Positions 56,283 to 64,000 of a DNA stretch of 64,000 nucleotides are shown one piece after another. Each line of letters opens with the position of its first letter. The stretch's first letter is position 1. Position numbers and translations under genes: made by a program. This DNA is from Cellvibrio sp. KY-YJ-3 (GTDB lineage: Bacteria; Pseudomonadota; Gammaproteobacteria; Pseudomonadales; Cellvibrionaceae): positions 2,742,001 to 2,806,000 of the forward strand of contig NZ_CP031727.1 in NCBI RefSeq assembly GCF_008806955.1. Direction: 5' to 3'. The notes under the pieces were generated by a model. It was not told the origin of the DNA and ran no database searches. It worked only from the letters and a program-made list of their open reading frames with translations.

Positions 56283-56329
56283 ATCCGGGGTGATGTCGGC
56301 GATTACGCCACGAGGTTGCGCTCCCGGAT
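56283..56329 (+). other. Stem-forming leader upstream of the GGDEF-EAL gene
   Basis: ATCCGGG (56283-56289) pairs with CCCGGAT (56323-56329), and GGCG/CGCC can form inside. It lies 54 bp before the start codon. It does not match the c-di-GMP riboswitch consensus I know. It could be a terminator of ald without a T tract or a structured 5' leader. Confidence 0.3.
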
Positions 56330-56383
56330 ATAACGTAAAAGCCCTCCAGATAAAACAATTCAAATCCCGGAAGTCCAAGGTCA

Positions 56384-58840
56384 ATGAGAGACAAAGCGCC
56401 TTCATTTTTTAATGGCATTTCTTTTCAGCTTGCCAAAATCGGTATTATTTTGGCGTTTGTGCTGAGTTTTTTACTGAGTTCCGTGCAGCTGTATCTGGAT
56501 TTCCTGAATCAGGAAAAAGAACTTAAATCCCTTATTGACCGTGTTATTCAAGTTGCCACGCCACCGGCCGTGCGCTCAGTGTCCACTTTGGATGACGAAC
56601 TTTCCTACGAAGTGGTTAACGGCTTACTGCGTTACGGTTTCATTTACGAAGTAGTTATTTACGACGATACCGGCAACGTACTCGCGCAGGGCAGCAGCAC
56701 CCGCCCGGAAGTCCCCACTCGCTGGCTCACCAGTAAAATTACCGAAAATACCCGCGAATACACCGCCAACCTGTTGCTGCCCGGTTATAGCGACGGCACT
56801 TCCGGCAGTATCCGTTTTTCAGTGGACATGGATCTGGCGCTGGAAGGTTTTTACAACCGCTCCAAAACGGCACTCATGACCGGCTTGCTGCGCAACATGT
56901 TTTTGGTGCTGTTATTGTTTGTGGTTTTTTATTACACCCTCACCAAACCGCTGGTACGTTTATCCCGCGAGATTAACAACATCAACCCCGATCACCCCGG
57001 CGTAAATCGTCTCACGCAATTGCCGCCGCAGCGCAAAGACGAACTCTCGCAACTTATTGCCAGTTCTAATCAATTGCTCGACGTAGTGGAATTGTCGCTC
57101 GCCAAACGCCGTGCGGTGGAATTGGCGCTGCGCAAAAGTGAAGAGCATTTGCGCCAAATTATCGATCACCTCCCGGTAATGATTGGTGCGCGCAATATTG
57201 CTGGCTATTACTTGTTTGCCAATAAAGCCCTCGCCACTGAATTGGGTTATACCCCTGAACAAATGCGCAATTTGCACGTGCGCCAGTTACTTAAAAATTC
57301 AGTATTCGATATAGATACCATGCTGCAAAACGATTACCGCGTGATTCGCGGCAACGAAGAGTTGGATGTAATTGAAGAGCGTTTTGTCACCGCCACGGGT
57401 AAACAATTATTTTTACAAACCCACATTATGCCGCTCGCGTTTTACGATGAAAAAGTTGCGCTCATCGTGTCGGTCGATATTACCGAGCGCAAAAACGCCC
57501 AAGCCAAAATGGAATTTATGGCGCACCACGATGCGCTCACCGGTCTGCCGAATCGTTTGCAATTGGTGGAGCGTTTGGAACACGAACTGCGCCGTGCCGA
57601 ACGTCACGGTTATTATGGTGCGGTATTGTTTATCGACCTGGATCAATTCAAAACTATCAACGATTCTCTCGGTCATCCGGTGGGTGACCGCGTGCTTGAA
57701 GTAGTTGCCGAGCGTTTGCAGCAATCGGTGCGCGAGGAAGATTTAGTCGCGCGGTTGAGTGGCGATGAATTTGTTGTCGTGCTCACGGTGCTGGATCAGG
57801 ACATAGAAACCGCTGCACTGCGCGCCGGTGAAATCAGTGAAAAAATTCGCGCCATCATTTCCCAGCCTTACCTCCACGACAATATGGAATTGCGCGTGAC
57901 CTGCTCCGTGGGGGTGGTGGTGTATCCGGATAAAAATAATTCGGTGCACGAATTGCTGCGTTACGCCGATACTGCTATGTATCAGGTAAAAGAAAAAGGT
58001 CGCGACTCCATCGAATTTTTCAACGAGGAAATGGCTGATAAAGTCAGCCGCCAACTCACCATGGAAGGCGATTTACATCGCGCACTGGATGAAGCGCAAT
58101 TCAAACTCTATTACCAGCCCAAAATTGATATTCAAACCGGTCATGTGGTTGGCGCTGAAGCACTGCTGCGTTGGAATCACCCGATTAAGGGCATGGTATC
58201 GCCAGTGGATTTTATTCCCGTACTGGAAACCTCCGGCATGATTATCGATGTTGGTCAGTGGGTATTGGAAGATGCGTGCAAAACCCTCGTCGCCTGGAAA
58301 GAATCCGGCCTGTGGCAAACCGGGATGAAACTCAGCATTAACATCAGCCCGCGCCAGTTCCGGCGCGATGCGTTTGTGGATGACGTGTTGGCAGCACTCG
58401 ATAAATATGCCATTCCGGAAAATTCGCTGGATATGGAAATTACCGAAGGTATTGTTATCCAGCGGGTGGACGATGCGATTGTCACCATGACCACACTCAG
58501 TAATCGCGGCATTAGTTTCTCGCTCGACGATTTTGGCACCGGCTACTCGTCCATCAGTTATCTCAAACGTTTACCGGTGAGTACATTAAAAATTGATCAG
58601 GGTTTTGTGCGCGATATTATCGAAGACCGCAACGACCGCGTCTTGGTAGAAACCATTATTACCATGGGCCGTTTGTTGGATATGGAATTGGTGGCCGAAG
58701 GTGTGGAAGAGCAAGAGCAGTTGGAAATTTTAAAATCGTTTGGCTGTAATTATTATCAAGGTTATTTGTCCAGCCAAGCGGTGCCTATTGATCAGTTTGA
58801 AGTAATTCTCGCGCGCGCCAAATCAGAACAGTCGACCTAA
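56384..58840 (+). CDS. Membrane PAS-GGDEF-EAL cyclic-di-GMP protein
   Basis: 818 residues. TM1 is at about 15-36, a periplasmic sensor region at 37-165, TM2 at about 168-192, then a HAMP-like linker and PAS (about 255-370). GGDEF (about 380-545) has the active-site loop as SGDEF. EAL (about 560-810) has AEALLRW, NISPRQF, EITEG, DDFGTGYSS, LKIDQGFV and VAEGVE, all the usual metal and catalytic residues. The EAL domain is therefore probably an active phosphodiesterase. SGDEF is often still active in a cyclase. The signal sensed is unknown. It overlaps the convergent rsmE by 18 bp. Confidence 0.93.
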   Translation: MRDKAPSFFNGISFQLAKIGIILAFVLSFLLSSVQLYLDFLNQEKELKSLIDRVIQVATPPAVRSVSTLDDELSYEVVNGLLRYGFIYEVVIYDDTGNVLAQGSSTRPEVPTRWLTSKITENTREYTANLLLPGYSDGTSGSIRFSVDMDLALEGFYNRSKTALMTGLLRNMFLVLLLFVVFYYTLTKPLVRLSREINNINPDHPGVNRLTQLPPQRKDELSQLIASSNQLLDVVELSLAKRRAVELALRKSEEHLRQIIDHLPVMIGARNIAGYYLFANKALATELGYTPEQMRNLHVRQLLKNSVFDIDTMLQNDYRVIRGNEELDVIEERFVTATGKQLFLQTHIMPLAFYDEKVALIVSVDITERKNAQAKMEFMAHHDALTGLPNRLQLVERLEHELRRAERHGYYGAVLFIDLDQFKTINDSLGHPVGDRVLEVVAERLQQSVREEDLVARLSGDEFVVVLTVLDQDIETAALRAGEISEKIRAIISQPYLHDNMELRVTCSVGVVVYPDKNNSVHELLRYADTAMYQVKEKGRDSIEFFNEEMADKVSRQLTMEGDLHRALDEAQFKLYYQPKIDIQTGHVVGAEALLRWNHPIKGMVSPVDFIPVLETSGMIIDVGQWVLEDACKTLVAWKESGLWQTGMKLSINISPRQFRRDAFVDDVLAALDKYAIPENSLDMEITEGIVIQRVDDAIVTMTTLSNRGISFSLDDFGTGYSSISYLKRLPVSTLKIDQGFVRDIIEDRNDRVLVETIITMGRLLDMELVAEGVEEQEQLEILKSFGCNYYQGYLSSQAVPIDQFEVILARAKSEQST

Positions 58841-59533
58841 TAAATACGGCACGGCTGTTTCCACGCGCATAATGCGTTCACCCAAATGCACCGCTTCAAA
58901 TCCGCATTTTTCCAGCAGTGCGATTTCATATTCAATAAAACCACCTTCCGGGCCAACTGCGAGCGTGAGTGCGTAATCAATTTGGCTGGGGCAGGTGGTT
59001 GCGGTGTAGGGGTGTGCTACCAGCGCGCGGCTACCAACAATTAACCCGGGCAATTCATCCTCCACAAAAGGTTTAAAACGCTTGTGCAAATGCACCTCTG
59101 GCAAGCGCGTATCACACCCCTGTTCCAAACCCAGCAATAATTGCTCGTGAATACTCGCCGCTTCCAGAAACGGTGTTTGCCAATAACTTTTTTCCACGCG
59201 GTAAGAATTAATCAGGTGTAATTTTTTTACTCCCAAGGTGGAAATGGTTTGCAAAATACGCCGCAACATTTTCGGGCGCGGCAATGCCAATACCAGTGTT
59301 AAGTCCAGCGCAGGTGGCGGCGTTTGTGGCAAATCCAACTCCAGCCTAATTCCCGTATCCTCCAGCGCTATAACCTTGCCGGTACCCATATTCCCGCCCA
59401 ACAACCCCACCTTGAGCGCATCACCCGCTACTGCACCATGAATATTTTTAATATGCGTCACCCGGCGCGCATCGCTAATAAATGCACTGTGGCTGGAGGT
59501 TAAATCATCGGGGGAGAGCAAAATTAAATTCAT
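58823..59533 (-). CDS. rsmE: 16S rRNA m3U1498 methyltransferase RsmE
   Basis: 236 residues, normal for the family. It methylates N3 of U1498 in 16S rRNA using S-adenosylmethionine. The SPOUT-fold motifs are visible as LTLAVGPEGGFIEYE and HLGERIMRVETA at the knotted C-terminus. A PUA-like N-terminal domain includes DARRVTHIKNIHGAVAGDAL. It starts at the ATG at 59533 and is divergent from the SOS operon. Confidence 0.93.
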   Translation of the reverse strand: MNLILLSPDDLTSSHSAFISDARRVTHIKNIHGAVAGDALKVGLLGGNMGTGKVIALEDTGIRLELDLPQTPPPALDLTLVLALPRPKMLRRILQTISTLGVKKLHLINSYRVEKSYWQTPFLEAASIHEQLLLGLEQGCDTRLPEVHLHKRFKPFVEDELPGLIVGSRALVAHPYTATTCPSQIDYALTLAVGPEGGFIEYEIALLEKCGFEAVHLGERIMRVETAVPYLLGRLF

Positions 59534-59635
59534 GGTTTTTGGTAGTCGGCTGAGGGAGAAGCGTTAAAACGCCGCGCGATTGTAACAAAAAAGTTCTAAC
59601 GCGGCTTGTTGACTATCCAGTGGTTTGCTGGACTA

Positions 59636-59655
59636 TACTGTATGTAAATACAGTA
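59636..59655. promoter_or_regulatory. LexA (SOS) box of the imuA-imuB-dnaE2 operon
   Basis: TACTGTATGTAAATACAGTA, a near-perfect match to the gammaproteobacterial LexA consensus (CTGT-N8-ACAG), ending 11 bp before the imuA start. DNA damage should induce the operon. Confidence 0.93.
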
Positions 59656-59666
59656 TAGTGATCGGC

Positions 59667-60425
59667 ATGAATGAAACTCCCCTTGAAACTCCCAGCGCTG
59701 CATCTCTTGAGCAATTATTGCTCCGGGATGATATGTGGATGGGGCACTCCCAGCGCTTCACCACGCGTGCGGCGGTGGAGACGGGGTATGAGCAGCTGAA
59801 TGCGACTTTGTTGAATCGCGGCTGGCCCTTGGGCAGTTTGGTGGAGGTGTGCCAGCAGGGTATGCAGGGGGAATGGCAATTATTCACTCCGGCACTGCTT
59901 GCGCTGCCGGGCTTGGTGGTTTTAGTGAACCCGCCAGCAGCACCCTTTAGTCAGGCATTTATTCAGGCGGGGATCGATCTTGAGCGCCTGGTTGTAGTGG
60001 CTGCAGCGGGTAAAAAACATTTTATATCCTGTTTTATTGAGCTCTGCCGGGCCAGTGTCGGGGCAGTGCTTGCTTGGCAACCTCAGGAGACAATGAGCTA
60101 TACGGAGCTGCGTAAATGCCAGTTAGCCGCAGCGGAAGGTACGGGCTTGTCGGTGGTGTTCCGGCCCGTGGCGATGCAACAACAAAGTTCACCAGCGACT
60201 TTACGGCTGTACGCGCGCTTGGCATCAAGCGGTTTGGAAATCACGGTATTTAAACAAAAGGGACACCTGCAAACACAGCAGGCCAAACCCATAGTGTTAC
60301 CGCTGCCTGCGCAGTGGAAAGCCGCCACACCTCACGCTGCACTCATGCAAAAAACCGCAGGTGCTAAAACGGATTCCAAACCCCAGCTGCTTGCCAGTGT
60401 TATTCCTTTGCGAGGTAAAACGTGA
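59667..60425 (+). CDS. imuA: ImuA, SOS mutasome accessory protein (RecA/SulA-like)
   Basis: 252 residues from the ATG at 59667; an upstream in-frame start would lie inside the LexA box. The RecA-like beta strands and PxGSLVEV-type turn appear as RGWPLGSLVEVCQ, followed by LLALPGLVVLVNPP and LRKCQLAAAEGTGLSVVFRP. It interacts with ImuB and DnaE2 in damage-induced mutagenesis. It overlaps imuB by 4 bp (GTGA). Confidence 0.9.
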   Translation: MNETPLETPSAASLEQLLLRDDMWMGHSQRFTTRAAVETGYEQLNATLLNRGWPLGSLVEVCQQGMQGEWQLFTPALLALPGLVVLVNPPAAPFSQAFIQAGIDLERLVVVAAAGKKHFISCFIELCRASVGAVLAWQPQETMSYTELRKCQLAAAEGTGLSVVFRPVAMQQQSSPATLRLYARLASSGLEITVFKQKGHLQTQQAKPIVLPLPAQWKAATPHAALMQKTAGAKTDSKPQLLASVIPLRGKT

Positions 60426-61981
60426 ATGAATCCAACTCACGGTTGTGGCTGGCTATCCGCTTTTCTGATCTTCCCTTAACCGCGCTTTCTTTTACAGAGC
60501 AGTTTTTTACAGAGCTGTCTTTAACTACACCTGGCCTTGATGGTGCTACCGACAAGCCGCAAGTTGTTATCCAAAAAAAGCGCGTTATTTTTGCCAACAG
60601 TCTGGCGCAGCAAGCGGGTGTGCAACCGGGTATGGATATCACCACTGCGCAGTTGCTAAGTGGTTGCGAAGTATTGCCGCGCGATGAAACAAAAGAGCAA
60701 TCGGTGCTGCATGCGCTGTCGGAGCAGTGTTATCAATTTAGCCCTTACATTGAGCGCTACAGCAGTGAGGCACTGGCGCAATCCGGATTGCTGCTGGAAA
60801 TTTCTACCTGCCTGAAGTTATTCGGCGGCATCCACGCGCTGTGTGAAAAAATAATTACCCAGCTGGCCCAAACACCTTACGGGTTTAATTATGGGCTGGC
60901 CCATTCTGCACCAGCAGCTTGGTATCTCTCTTTTGCGGATTACGCTATTAGCGGCGCTGAAACCAAAGCACTGTTTATCGCGCGATTAAATAAATTATCT
61001 ATTGCGCTCTTGTGTGATTACCCCCGCGCGGTAGAGGCTTTGCGTAAAACCGGATTTAACACTTTGGGCGATATTGCCACCCAGATTAATGCCAAGTCGA
61101 TCAGCAGTTTTAAAAAGCGATTGGGTGCGGAATTCACTGATTTGCTGTGCGACATTTACGCCATTGATCAGAATTTTCAGCAGGCTGCGCTGTTTGAAAC
61201 ACCGCGCAATAATTATCGCCCGGTGGAGTGGTTTGCGGCGGAAATACAATTTGAATATCCCGTCACGCTGGTTGCGCAATTAGAACCGGCCATTGAAAGC
61301 CTGCTGCAGCAACTCAGCACTTATCTGCGTAAACGCCAGCAGCAATGTCAGTCCATTGAATGGCGTATTGCCGATATTTATCACCACCAGGAATTAATTC
61401 AGGTGCATAGCGATGAGCCGCAAAGTCATTGGCAATTGTTGTATGACTTGTCACTAATCCAGTTCAATAACAAAGCGCTGCCATTTGAAGTGGATACTCT
61501 CAAACTGGTGTGTGAGCAGGCGATGCCGCTCCAGCAGCGCAGTCAGGTATTGGATTTTGAACAGCGTCGTCGCAAAAGCACCCTGCAGGATTTCACCGTT
61601 ACCATTGCAAAATTAAAAGCGCGTTTGGGGGATGGTGCTGTGTACAAACTGGGCTATCGCGATAGCCGTGTACCAGAAATTACCAATGCAATTCTTGCGC
61701 TCGCGGAAAAATGCAATCAGCAACTGCCAGACGTGCATTTAAAAAGTTTGCGCCCCACATGGTTGTTAACAACGCCGGAATTAATAGAGCAGCGGCACGA
61801 GCGACTCTATTGGCATGGTTACTTGACGCCACTGGTTGGCCCTGAACGGGTGATTGGCGATTGGTGGCAAAAACCGGTGGCCAGGGATTATTTTTTGGCG
61901 CAGCGTCAGGACCATTTACCGGTATGGATTTTTTTTGATCTGTATAACAAGCAGTGGTACGTGCATGGAGTATTTGCCTGA
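60422..61981 (+). CDS. imuB: ImuB, inactive Y-family polymerase-like protein
   Basis: 519 residues starting at GTG 60422, overlapping the imuA stop. It is a Y-family fold without the catalytic acidic residues of DinB/UmuC. It retains [35 protein letters not shown] and a helix-hairpin-helix-like segment ([15 protein letters not shown]). It bridges DnaE2 and the sliding clamp. It shares one base with the dnaE2 start, so the three genes are translationally coupled. Confidence 0.92.
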   Translation: MNESNSRLWLAIRFSDLPLTALSFTEQFFTELSLTTPGLDGATDKPQVVIQKKRVIFANSLAQQAGVQPGMDITTAQLLSGCEVLPRDETKEQSVLHALSEQCYQFSPYIERYSSEALAQSGLLLEISTCLKLFGGIHALCEKIITQLAQTPYGFNYGLAHSAPAAWYLSFADYAISGAETKALFIARLNKLSIALLCDYPRAVEALRKTGFNTLGDIATQINAKSISSFKKRLGAEFTDLLCDIYAIDQNFQQAALFETPRNNYRPVEWFAAEIQFEYPVTLVAQLEPAIESLLQQLSTYLRKRQQQCQSIEWRIADIYHHQELIQVHSDEPQSHWQLLYDLSLIQFNNKALPFEVDTLKLVCEQAMPLQQRSQVLDFEQRRRKSTLQDFTVTIAKLKARLGDGAVYKLGYRDSRVPEITNAILALAEKCNQQLPDVHLKSLRPTWLLTTPELIEQRHERLYWHGYLTPLVGPERVIGDWWQKPVARDYFLAQRQDHLPVWIFFDLYNKQWYVHGVFA

Positions 61982-64000
61982 TGCGCTACGCCCAACTTCA
62001 CACCACCACCAATTTCACTTTTCTCACCGGCGCCTCGCACCCCGCTGAGTTTGTGCAGCGCGCTGATGAATTAGGTTATGACGCGCTGGCGATTACCGAT
62101 GAGTGTTCACTGGCTGGTGTCGTAAAAGCATTTGTTGCGGCGGAGGAGCTGGGGGTTAAATTAATCATTGGCAGCCGTTTTCGTTTATCCAACGGCATGG
62201 ATCTAATTGCTATTGCGCCTTCGCGAATTGCCTACGCCGAACTTTCCGGTTTTATCACTCTGGCGCGGCGGCGTGCCGACAAAGGAACTTATGAAGCGCA
62301 CTTTGACGATTTACGTTTTCGTTTGCGTCATTGCCTGATTATTTGGGTCGCAAAACTCAGCGACACCATTGTGGATGCAGTGGCAACTGAATTAACGAAT
62401 GCGTTTAAAGACCGCTTATGGATTGGCATTAATCATCGGCTACAGGGGGGAGAGCAGCAGGATTTTGCGCGCTGGCAGTTGCTTGGTCGTGAAAAAAATA
62501 TTCCACTGGTCGCCTGCGGTGAAGCCTTAATGCACAGTGCCGAGCGAAAACCCCTGCAGGATATTGTGACCGCTATTCGTCACAAAACACCCATTCAGGA
62601 AATGGGCACCAAGCTGGAATTAAATGGTGAGGCTTACCTTAAATCCCTGCATCAGTTAGCGCGCCTCTATCCGCCGGAATTGCTTGCTGAAACCGCGGTG
62701 ATTGCCGACCTGTGCCACTTTTCCATGAGTGAATTGCGCTACCAATATCCGCGTGAGTTGGTGCCCGGTAATCTAACGCCTATTGCACACCTGCGTTGTT
62801 TGGTTGATGCCGGTAAACAGCAGCGTTGGCCACAGGGTGTGCCTGCTGAGGTTGAAAGTTTGTTGGAAAAAGAACTCGCGTTAATTGAAGAGCTGGAATA
62901 TGAATATTATTTTTTGACGGTGCACGACATTGTGCGCTTTGCGCGCGAGCAGGGAATTTTGTGCCAGGGGCGCGGTTCTGCTGCCAACTCGGTGGTGTGT
63001 TATTGCCTGTTTATCACTGAAATTGCACCGGGTTTAATTGGTGTTCTGTTTGAGCGGTTTATTTCCCGTGAGCGCGACGAGCCGCCGGACATTGATGTTG
63101 ATTTTGAACACCAGCGCCGCGAAGAAGTGATTCAATATATTTATCAAAAATATGGGCGTGAGCGTGCGGCTATCGCGGCGGTGGTTATTACTTATCGGGG
63201 CAAAAGTGCGGTGCGCGATGTGGGTAAAGCCCTGGGCATGGATGAATCACTGCTCGATCATCTATCAAAAAATATGGCCTGGTGGGAGCGCGGGGCAGAT
63301 CTGCCAACAACGCTTAGCGGGATCGGCGTAAAAATGGACAGCGAGCTGCTCACACATTTTTTTAACCTGTTGCAATTAATACAGGGTTTTCCCCGTCACC
63401 TGAGCCAACACACCGGCGGCTTTGTTATTTCTGAAACCCGAATCAGTGACCTTGTGCCTTTGGAAAATGCGAGCATGGCCGAGCGCACTATTATTCAATG
63501 GGATAAAGAAGACCTTGAATCCATGCGTTTATTAAAAGTGGATGTACTGGCATTGGGCATGTTGTCGGCACTGCGGCGCGCGCTCGAATTAATCCACAGC
63601 TATGACTCGCGCATTCGTTCACTGCAAGACATTCCCCGGGAAGACAAAGACACCTATGCCATGTTGTGTCGCGGTGACAGTGTGGGGGTATTCCAAATTG
63701 AATCGCGCGCGCAAATGGCCATGCTGCCGCGCCTGCAACCGCGATGTTTTTACGATCTGGTGATTGAAATTGCCATTGTCCGGCCGGGGCCAATTCAAGG
63801 CGATATGGTGCACCCTTATCTTCGTCGTCGCGCCGGGTTGGAGCCAATCAGTTTTCCCAGCGACGCCATTAAAGACGTGTTGCTGCCCACGCTGGGTGTG
63901 CCTATTTTTCAAGAACAGGTGATGAAACTCAGTATGGTTGCCGCCGGGTTTACCGGTGGTGAAGCAGATCAATTGCGCCGCGCGATTACCAACTGGGGAA
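61981..64000 (+). CDS. dnaE2: Error-prone DNA polymerase DnaE2, N-terminal part (runs off right edge)
   Basis: 673 codons are visible. The PHP domain begins [20 protein letters not shown], with TDECSLAGV shortly after. The polymerase palm motif [17 protein letters not shown] with catalytic aspartates lies near 63089-63130, preceded by [12 protein letters not shown]. It replaces the replicative polymerase at lesions, with ImuA and ImuB. The start overlaps the imuB stop by one base. The C-terminal third is outside the window. Confidence 0.93.
   Translation, partial: MRYAQLHTTTNFTFLTGASHPAEFVQRADELGYDALAITDECSLAGVVKAFVAAEELGVKLIIGSRFRLSNGMDLIAIAPSRIAYAELSGFITLARRRADKGTYEAHFDDLRFRLRHCLIIWVAKLSDTIVDAVATELTNAFKDRLWIGINHRLQGGEQQDFARWQLLGREKNIPLVACGEALMHSAERKPLQDIVTAIRHKTPIQEMGTKLELNGEAYLKSLHQLARLYPPELLAETAVIADLCHFSMSELRYQYPRELVPGNLTPIAHLRCLVDAGKQQRWPQGVPAEVESLLEKELALIEELEYEYYFLTVHDIVRFAREQGILCQGRGSAANSVVCYCLFITEIAPGLIGVLFERFISRERDEPPDIDVDFEHQRREEVIQYIYQKYGRERAAIAAVVITYRGKSAVRDVGKALGMDESLLDHLSKNMAWWERGADLPTTLSGIGVKMDSELLTHFFNLLQLIQGFPRHLSQHTGGFVISETRISDLVPLENASMAERTIIQWDKEDLESMRLLKVDVLALGMLSALRRALELIHSYDSRIRSLQDIPREDKDTYAMLCRGDSVGVFQIESRAQMAMLPRLQPRCFYDLVIEIAIVRPGPIQGDMVHPYLRRRAGLEPISFPSDAIKDVLLPTLGVPIFQEQVMKLSMVAAGFTGGEADQLRRAITNWG

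Noticed and set aside
1-64000. CRISPR arrays, tRNA and rRNA genes
   Set aside because: No regularly spaced repeats, cloverleaf-like sequences or rRNA stretches were recognised on either strand.

Overview
The window looks like a chromosomal segment of a Cellvibrio-like gammaproteobacterium (Cellvibrionaceae). The basis is a set of secreted glycoside hydrolases with poly-serine linkers and repeated CBM6 modules, TonB-dependent uptake, and ordinary gammaproteobacterial housekeeping genes (ttcA, rsmE, ald, imuA-imuB-dnaE2). The genus is inferred from gene style, not measured.

Positions 1-46343 form a large agar-utilisation locus. Extracellular or outer-membrane depolymerases are three GH16 enzymes (3688-4953, 5760-7496, 7633-10932), two GH86 enzymes (18137-20272, 41841-46343) and a GH50 exo-agarase lipoprotein (27761-30073). 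Uptake is served by a TonB-dependent receptor with its usual halogenase-like and SapC partners (36118-41332), a sodium/solute symporter, and two MFS carriers. A cytoplasmic GH117 (769-1947) should split neoagarobiose into D-galactose and 3,6-anhydro-L-galactose (AHG). The AHG branch is encoded at 22353-26746 (cycloisomerase, zinc dehydrogenase, KduD-like SDR, aldehyde dehydrogenase) with a KDG kinase at 16018-16956. The galactose/galactonate branch is encoded at 30273-36131 (GntR, galactonate dehydratase, galactonate-type MFS, PfkB kinase, DgoA-like aldolase, lipoprotein lactonase). A P450, ferredoxin and ferredoxin reductase operon (11265-14116) matches the system known to oxidatively demethylate 6-O-methyl-D-galactose of agar and porphyran. 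No sulfatase was seen, which points to agar rather than porphyran. A shared palindrome close to WTGTTRACAW lies upstream of at least five of these transcription units and may be the regulon operator.

Positions 46344-53624 are a decayed mobile region. It holds a frameshifted gene of unknown family, a broken FRG-domain gene, a coiled-coil gene and a HAD hydrolase each cut by one in-frame stop, an orphan gene fragment, an IS481-type transposase remnant, and an intact IS256-family element with 27-bp inverted repeats and an 8-bp target duplication. Next to it is a complete ttcA on the minus strand, then a plus-strand ttcA that starts abruptly inside its PP-loop codons (53625). That arrangement suggests an element integrated into the host ttcA and brought a replacement copy. 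ttcA is a known prophage attachment gene (Rac in E. coli). The agar locus may be cargo of that element, but its other end is outside the window.

Positions 54411-64000 look like core chromosome: a small transglycosylase-like protein, alanine dehydrogenase, a membrane PAS-GGDEF-EAL protein, RsmE, and the SOS-mutagenesis operon imuA-imuB-dnaE2 behind a near-perfect LexA box. dnaE2 runs off the right edge.
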